Shown here: positions 5,604 through 5,763 of the stretch, piece by piece | Position numbering within the stretch: position 1 is the first letter of the stretch | Layout: each line of letters begins with the position of its first letter | Origin: Desulfurococcales archaeon | GTDB taxonomy: Archaea; Thermoproteota; Thermoprotei_A; Sulfolobales; NBVN01 | Length of the DNA stretch: 5,763 nt | Assembly: GCA_021158735.1 (NCBI GenBank) | Contig: JAGGUC010000161.1 | Span: 1 to 5,763 of the forward strand | Direction of reading: 5' to 3' | Notes under the pieces: model-generated | Databases searched by the model: none | Seen by the model: only the letters and a program-made list of their open reading frames with translations | What the model was told of the DNA's origin: nothing | Position numbers and translations under genes: made by a program

Positions 5604-5763
5604 ATGGGTCTTGAAGCACTTCAGCCGATACTAAACTGGTTCACTAATGTCAGTGGCGGCGGGATTGCTTCGTGGCTGGCAATAGCTGGAATTGTAATTA
5701 TAGCAGCTGTTGCACTGGGCTACATTGCCTACGGTTTAATGAAGTTTGCGAAACTAGTAATTA
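5604..5763 (+). CDS. Small membrane protein, N-terminal part, truncated by the window end
   Basis: The first 53 codons are visible and the frame is open to the end of the window. ATG 5604 is fixed by an in-frame TAA immediately upstream (5598-5600); GGGGT (5594-5598) may be the ribosome-binding site. The product starts with a short amphipathic segment (LQPILNWFTNV), a Gly-rich turn (SGGG, 17-20) and one strongly hydrophobic helix (about 22-45, WLAIAGIVIIAAVALGYIAYGL), then a basic turn (MKFAK) before the sequence is cut. There is no cleavable-signal look or lipobox. The family is not recognised with confidence. The pattern of an amphipathic start, a Gly turn and a small-residue-rich helix recalls VirB2-like pilins, including the small Ced/Ted DNA-import proteins of Crenarchaea. 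That is a suggestion only. Confidence 0.65.
   Translation, partial: MGLEALQPILNWFTNVSGGGIASWLAIAGIVIIAAVALGYIAYGLMKFAKLVI

Overview
The window reads as a piece of a crenarchaeal (Thermoproteota) chromosome, probably from a thermophile. The evidence is the gene set: a group II chaperonin (thermosome) subunit, the archaeal RNA polymerase subunit RpoK, an archaeal type IA topoisomerase, an archaeal/ER-type signal peptidase with a Ser/His active site, and a small zinc-ribbon protein of crenarchaeal style. Expression signals are also archaeal: TATA boxes 20-30 bases ahead of short leaders, purine-rich BRE-like hexamers, GTG starts, Shine-Dalgarno matches to a GGAUCACCUC-type 16S tail, and T-run termination. 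I see no mobile element, CRISPR array, tRNA or rRNA.

Layout. Positions 1-774 hold the 3' part of a thermosome gene, followed by a 143-base spacer with a T-rich terminator and the rpoK promoter. rpoK (918-1226) is followed by a site-2-protease-family membrane metalloprotease (best start GTG 1317, end 2441). A full-length type IA topoisomerase (2485-4569) comes next. All of these are on the + strand. A 53-base convergent gap that can fold into a nested hairpin separates them from a minus-strand gene pair: a zinc-ribbon protein (5427-5122) whose last codons overlap the start of a signal peptidase gene (5132-4623).

The spacer 5428-5603 is the most interesting part. On the minus strand it contains a well-formed candidate C/D box sRNA (5535-5484) with C, D', C' and D boxes in order. 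A BRE/TATA element lies at the right distance upstream of it. The D' guide is complementary to the canonical anticodon loop of tRNA-Lys(UUU), and the D'+5 rule places the target on the wobble base U34. The TATA core is a perfect palindrome and may also serve the divergent + strand gene starting at 5604. That gene is cut by the window end and encodes a small membrane protein, loosely reminiscent of VirB2-like pilins.

The complete genes are mostly housekeeping: protein folding, transcription, DNA topology, intramembrane proteolysis and secretion. Apart from the zinc-ribbon/signal-peptidase pair I see no strong functional coupling between neighbours. The possible novelty lies in the spacer 5428-5603 and the truncated gene beyond it.
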